A stretch of DNA of 9,223 nt from Clostridia bacterium (lineage in GTDB: Bacteria > Bacillota > Clostridia > Christensenellales > UBA1242): NCBI GenBank assembly GCA_900766395.1, contig CAAFWB010000091.1:1-9223 (forward strand), in the 5' to 3' direction. Positions 5,588-9,223 of the stretch are shown piece by piece (within the stretch, counting starts at the first letter, position 1; every line of letters starts with the position of its first letter). The position numbers and the translations under genes were made by a program. The notes beneath the pieces are model-generated. The model searched no databases, was not told where the DNA came from, and saw only the letters and a program-made list of their open reading frames with translations.

Positions 5588-8500
5588 ATGGGACAACAAA
5601 AAAACAAATTTACAAAAATAATCTTTCCAATTATCTGCTTGGTGATTTTTGCATGCACACCTTTGTGCTTTGCACTTTCGTCAAAAGTTGAAAAAGTTTC
5701 TGCAGCAACAAGTGATGTTGTTGAGGTTTCAATTTCCAACAAAGACTTTGATAGTTCTTCATCAAGCTCTCTTCAATCAAGCCCATCTGGTTGGAACAAA
5801 ATTGGTCAATCAGAAAATATGAAAATGGGGATTATTTCGGTTGACGAAACAGATTTTTCAAACAACAAAAACACTTATGGTCTTGAAATTGGTCAAAACC
5901 CTGGTCGTGGTGGCACAGTTGCAAGCGACAAGCACATTTTGATGATCAATGCTCAAAAGAACTATTCAATCGCAGGATTTGAATCAAGTTCTTCAACATC
6001 ACTTGACGCAAATTCTTTCTATGTTGTTGCAATCGACACAAAAACAACAGCATCAAGTTTTGCTTCACTCTATATTGACGGCTTGGTTGACGAATATGAT
6101 GCAACAAACAGTTTTTCTGAAGTCAACTTCCAACAATGGACAAAAAACTACTTCTTCATCAGAACTGGTGCAACAAAAAAAGATGTAAAAATTCAAATGT
6201 ATCTTGGTTCAAAGAACACACCTTCAACTTCAGTTGTTTTCTTTGATAACATTGAATTCTTTAAAACATCTGAAAGCTCATATGAAAACTTGCTCAATCA
6301 ACAAGCTGATGCAAACTCAACAAGACCTCTTGCAACAAAAACATATCGCGAAATCAACCTTGTTGACGACTATGTTGACATCACTTCAAAAATCAGCAAC
6401 GCAAACTTCAATAATCCTTCAGTTTCAGTCCTCTCACCAATTTCTGACACTGCTGCAAAATTTGTTGATGTGAGAGATAATTCAAAATATTCAAACCTTT
6501 CATCAAACAACTCATTCGCCTTCTCAATCAAGAATGAACAAAAATCTTATTCATGCTATGAACTCAAAGACATCGTTATTCCAGCATATGGCGTTTATGC
6601 AATTTCAGTTGACGCAAAAATCATTGAATCAATCTCATCATCAAACGCAACACTCAAGATCGTTGAAAGCGACGAAATCAAAGACGATTATCCTTCCTAT
6701 GAACCAAAGTCTGCTGAACTCACAATTTCTTCAAGCACAAATGCTGTTAAAAACGATTTCAACACCTACACCTTCTTTATTAAAGGAAATGGACTTAGAG
6801 AAACAAAATTCTCTCTTCAAGTTTCAATCGGAACAAAAGATTCAAAAGCAACTGGCGAAATTGCACTTGACGACCTCAAATTTTTCAGCATGACATCAAA
6901 AGATTTTGATGGTGCAAGCGGAAGTTTCCAAAAAGCACTTGAACTCAATTTGTCTTCAGCCTCACCTCTTGTTTCAAATGGACATTTCAACAACTACACA
7001 GTTGAAACACCTGTTCGTTTTGATGCAGGAAACCCAGCCTTCTCTTTCCCATATGGAGTTAAGAGTTGGACAAACGAAGTTGACCCAAATGTTTCAAAAG
7101 ACGATGTTGCATTCGGAATCATCAACACAAAATCATCATTCTACAATGCAACAGAAATTGGAACAGCAAATCCACAAAACCCAGACTTCAATATTGTTGA
7201 CCCAGACTCTCACGAAACAAACGCAAATTCAAACAACATTCTCATGTTCAAGAACTTGGCTTCAACATATCAATCTGCTTCCCTCTCTTCACTTTCACTT
7301 GACTCTTCTTCAGTCTATGAACTTACATTTGATTGCAAGACAGAACTCAATGCTGGCGCGCTTTCATTTTCAGTTATTTCTGACAGCAAAACAATTTCAA
7401 AATTCTCTCAAATCAACACAAATGGCGATTGGAAAAAATATAAAATTGCAATCAGAACAAACGTCGCTTCAAGCAGCATCGGAGTCAAATTTGATTTTGG
7501 AACAAAAGAACAAAACGCAATCGGATTTGGATTTGTTGACAATGTCAGACTTGTCAAGAAAACAATGACAGATGAACAATTCTTGGCTCTTGAAAATCAA
7601 ACCAACACAAAAATTGTCGATTTCAAAAATGGCAACTGGAAAATTGTTTCTGACACACAAAATACTTTTGGTGTTTGGGAACTGCTCACCTCTTCAAGTT
7701 CGCTTTGTGACGGAGCATTCGCTGGCGTAATAAGCGCAAAAGAAAACGCTTTTGGCGTCGTTGGTAAAAACGAAGACAACAACATGCTCATTGTTTCAAA
7801 CACAGAAAAAGGAACATCAAGCATCACAACAAAAAATGATTTCCATTTCACAAAAGACAAATTCTACAAAATTTCACTCAACATTCTCACTCAACGTATG
7901 CAAACACTCACAAGTGAAGATGGCGCAGAATTGACATTTGGCGCAAGTTTGAAACTTTCTGGTTTTGACACAACTCTCAAAAACATTGTCACAAACGGAG
8001 AATTCAAAACATACACATTCCTTCTCAAAGCAACAGAAGATGGCGATCAAGGTCTCACACTCACAGTTTCAAGTCCAACATCTCAAACCCTTGGAACAGC
8101 AATCGTCGATAATTTGGTTGTGACCGAACTTGACCAAGCAGAATATGACGAAGCAGTTGCACTCAAAGAGTCAAAGAATCAAACAAATGTTGCTGTTGTT
8201 GAAACTCAAAGCACAACTGATTCTGACGACAACACAGATGACTCACAAGATTCAAACACACTTTCAAACAAAGAAATTTGGCTTCTTGTTCCATCAATCA
8301 TATTTGGTGTTGCTGTGATTGGAGCAATCCTTGCCTTCACACTTAGACACATCAAAATCAAAAAATTTGAAAAAGCAACTCAAGCAACATACAACCGCAA
8401 ATCTTCACTTGAACGCGAAAAAGCAAAAATTGAAGCAAAGAAAAATATTGACAAACAAATTGCTGAACAAGTTGAACTTCAAAAAATTGTTGAAAATGAA

Positions 8501-8794
8501 CTCTCAAGCCTTGAAGAAAATTATCAAAAAGATTTGCAAGAATTCAGATCTCGTGGCAATTCAAAATCAAACAAGATGGAAAAAGAATTCAAAGCTTATA
8601 TGAACGAAAAATCAAAACTTGATGCAACTCTGAATTCAATTAAAGAAAAAATCAAACAACTTGAAAATCCTGAACTTCTCGTTCTTGAAGAAAAGAAAAT
8701 TTATCTCAAATATCAAAAAGAACAAGAAAGAGTTGATCGTCACATCAAACGTGAAACCAAAAAACTCAACAAAGAAAAGAAGAAACAAAAATAG
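5588..8794 (+). CDS. Large single-pass surface protein: four repeated beta-sandwich modules, membrane helix, basic cytoplasmic coiled coil
   Basis: I do not recognise a named gene. The 1068 residues show a signal peptide (basic MGQQKNKFTK, hydrophobic 11-30, likely cut near VSAA, residue 40), four related modules at about 45-226, 264-434, 456-657 and 676-847, an acidic Ser/Asp/Thr linker (about 870-893), one membrane helix (about 897-919) followed by RHIKIKK, and a Lys/Glu-rich coiled coil (about 923-1068). Each module repeats three landmarks: SFYVVAIDTKT-like (143, 335, 575, 758), WxxYxFFI-like (184, 391, 615, 806) and a closing FFDNIEFF-like strand (218, 426, 648, 838), then a short acidic helix. 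This resembles CBM4/9 or galactose-binding jelly rolls, so glycan binding is plausible. Topology is modules outside, coiled coil inside. No LPXTG or S-layer motif is seen. The sense strand is C-rich with many TCA, AAC and ACA codons, unlike the - strand genes; this fits transcription against replication. Confidence 0.9.
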   Translation: MGQQKNKFTKIIFPIICLVIFACTPLCFALSSKVEKVSAATSDVVEVSISNKDFDSSSSSSLQSSPSGWNKIGQSENMKMGIISVDETDFSNNKNTYGLEIGQNPGRGGTVASDKHILMINAQKNYSIAGFESSSSTSLDANSFYVVAIDTKTTASSFASLYIDGLVDEYDATNSFSEVNFQQWTKNYFFIRTGATKKDVKIQMYLGSKNTPSTSVVFFDNIEFFKTSESSYENLLNQQADANSTRPLATKTYREINLVDDYVDITSKISNANFNNPSVSVLSPISDTAAKFVDVRDNSKYSNLSSNNSFAFSIKNEQKSYSCYELKDIVIPAYGVYAISVDAKIIESISSSNATLKIVESDEIKDDYPSYEPKSAELTISSSTNAVKNDFNTYTFFIKGNGLRETKFSLQVSIGTKDSKATGEIALDDLKFFSMTSKDFDGASGSFQKALELNLSSASPLVSNGHFNNYTVETPVRFDAGNPAFSFPYGVKSWTNEVDPNVSKDDVAFGIINTKSSFYNATEIGTANPQNPDFNIVDPDSHETNANSNNILMFKNLASTYQSASLSSLSLDSSSVYELTFDCKTELNAGALSFSVISDSKTISKFSQINTNGDWKKYKIAIRTNVASSSIGVKFDFGTKEQNAIGFGFVDNVRLVKKTMTDEQFLALENQTNTKIVDFKNGNWKIVSDTQNTFGVWELLTSSSSLCDGAFAGVISAKENAFGVVGKNEDNNMLIVSNTEKGTSSITTKNDFHFTKDKFYKISLNILTQRMQTLTSEDGAELTFGASLKLSGFDTTLKNIVTNGEFKTYTFLLKATEDGDQGLTLTVSSPTSQTLGTAIVDNLVVTELDQAEYDEAVALKESKNQTNVAVVETQSTTDSDDNTDDSQDSNTLSNKEIWLLVPSIIFGVAVIGAILAFTLRHIKIKKFEKATQATYNRKSSLEREKAKIEAKKNIDKQIAEQVELQKIVENELSSLEENYQKDLQEFRSRGNSKSNKMEKEFKAYMNEKSKLDATLNSIKEKIKQLENPELLVLEEKKIYLKYQKEQERVDRHIKRETKKLNKEKKKQK

Positions 8795-8799
8795 GTTGA

Positions 8800-8833
8800 A
8801 AAAAAAGAAGAGAACATAATCTCTTCTTTTTTT
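8800..8833. terminator. Bidirectional terminator between convergent genes
   Basis: A 14-bp perfect stem (8800-8813 with 8820-8833; core GAAGAGA/TCTCTTC flanked by A and T runs) with a 6-nt loop starts 5 nt after the surface-protein stop. The T run on the + strand and the complementary T run on the - strand let it serve both the surface-protein gene and the SSB-like gene that ends at 8842. Confidence 0.85.
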
Positions 8834-8841
8834 ATTTAATT

Positions 8842-9223
8842 TTATAAAGCCGCGTTTTCTTCATTTTCGTTGTCAAGTGTTATTCTTCCAACCGACACCT
8901 CATAGGCAACCCTATCTTCAACATTGCCGTCTTCAAGTTTCTTTTGATACACCCTGCTTTGAATTCGTCCAACAAGGTTCACCTTATCACCAACGGCAGC
9001 ATCTTTTATAAACCTCGCATTTCGCCCCCAAGCGATGCAAGGGAGATAATCCGACTTGTTGTAGGCGCGGTTGACAGCAATCAACACGTCGCAAATTTCG
9101 CGCTTGAATGGGGTTGTGCGATATATCGGGCTTTTGCAAATAAACCCGTTAATTTCGATTATGTTTGTTGGCATGTCTTTTTGTTCTGTCGTCACTTCGC
9201 GAACAAACACTGTGAGCATCAAA
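8842..9223 (-). CDS. Tandem-OB single-stranded-DNA-binding-type protein (partial, N-terminal part beyond window)
   Basis: The reading frame is open to the right edge; an apparent TTG or ATG start there is not real evidence of a start. The visible segment begins with LTVFVREV, the last strand of a preceding domain, then a complete OB fold from NIIEINGFICKSPIYRTTPFK through REICDVLIAVNRAYNKSDYLPCIAWGRNARF, GDKVNLVGRIQSR and a final VAYEVSVGRITL strand. This matches my recollection of a clostridial SSB-related protein with two OB domains, of which only the second is canonical-looking. It lacks the long Gly/Pro tail and acidic DDDIPF-type tip of housekeeping SSB, ending NENEENAAL instead, so it is probably an accessory SSB rather than the replicative one. 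It converges on the surface-protein gene and shares its terminator. Confidence 0.85.
   Translation of the reverse strand, partial: LMLTVFVREVTTEQKDMPTNIIEINGFICKSPIYRTTPFKREICDVLIAVNRAYNKSDYLPCIAWGRNARFIKDAAVGDKVNLVGRIQSRVYQKKLEDGNVEDRVAYEVSVGRITLDNENEENAAL

Noticed and set aside
5645..5660. Possible lipobox around Cys23 of the surface protein
   Set aside because: The residues before the cysteine are IFA, with Phe at a position where lipoboxes need a small residue, and an ordinary cleavage site lies downstream near residue 40.
8200..8350. Sortase-type cell-wall anchor at the end of the surface-protein ectodomain
   Set aside because: No LPXTG-like motif precedes the membrane helix, and about 150 residues follow it, which sortase substrates do not have.
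9217..9222. TTG or ATG start of the SSB-like protein at the right edge
   Set aside because: The sequence upstream of it is not in the window, and LTVFVREV matches the interior of a longer tandem-OB protein, so the gene is treated as truncated.
1..9223. tRNA or rRNA genes, CRISPR arrays, insertion sequences, attachment sites
   Set aside because: I looked on both strands and saw no cloverleaf with a CCA-type acceptor, no regularly spaced repeats, no transposase and no terminal inverted repeats.

Overview
The window is about 9.2 kb of AT-rich bacterial DNA from what looks like a low-GC Firmicute, most likely an uncultured member of the Clostridia. The pointers are the tandem-OB single-stranded-DNA-binding-type protein at the right edge (a form I associate with Clostridia), an 8Fe ferredoxin, MinD, MreB-like and HtrA proteins, strong AGGAG-type ribosome sites and textbook sigma-A-like promoters. 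The genus cannot be read from the sequence. Sampled stretches of the + strand carry more C than G, and seven of the eight envelope and housekeeping genes lie on the - strand, so the - strand is probably the leading strand.

Layout. On the - strand, read right to left from 2815 to 1: a strong promoter (2787-2815), a membrane-anchored HtrA-type serine protease (2767-1631), an MreB-like actin homologue 9 nt downstream (1621-611), a terminator (561-593), and the first 172 codons of minD (518-1, cut by the window edge). Further right, also on the - strand: two overlapping 125-residue half-transporters of the TauE/SafE (TSUP) family (5495-5118 and 5124-4747), then a promoter (4718-4746), a 55-residue 2[4Fe-4S] ferredoxin (4693-4526), a Ppx/GppA-family protein (4508-2997), a 136-nt tail and a terminator (2833-2860).

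A single + strand gene, 5588-8794, is driven by a TTGATT-17-TATAAT promoter. It encodes a 1068-residue surface protein: signal peptide, four repeated beta-sandwich modules resembling carbohydrate-binding domains, an acidic linker, one membrane helix and about 150 residues of strongly basic coiled coil on the cytoplasmic side. It converges on the partial tandem-OB SSB-like gene (9223-8842), and the two share a bidirectional terminator (8800-8833).

The main unexpected signal is that two proteins of the actin/Hsp70/exopolyphosphatase ATPase superfamily, the MreB-like protein and the Ppx/GppA-like protein, keep their folds but have lost the residues that do the chemistry. The Ppx-like protein has also lost the histidines of its C-terminal HD-type domain. 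Both read as probable non-catalytic scaffolds or sensors. The surface protein with its large cytoplasmic coiled coil is the other candidate for undescribed biology. Any physical link between these proteins is inference.
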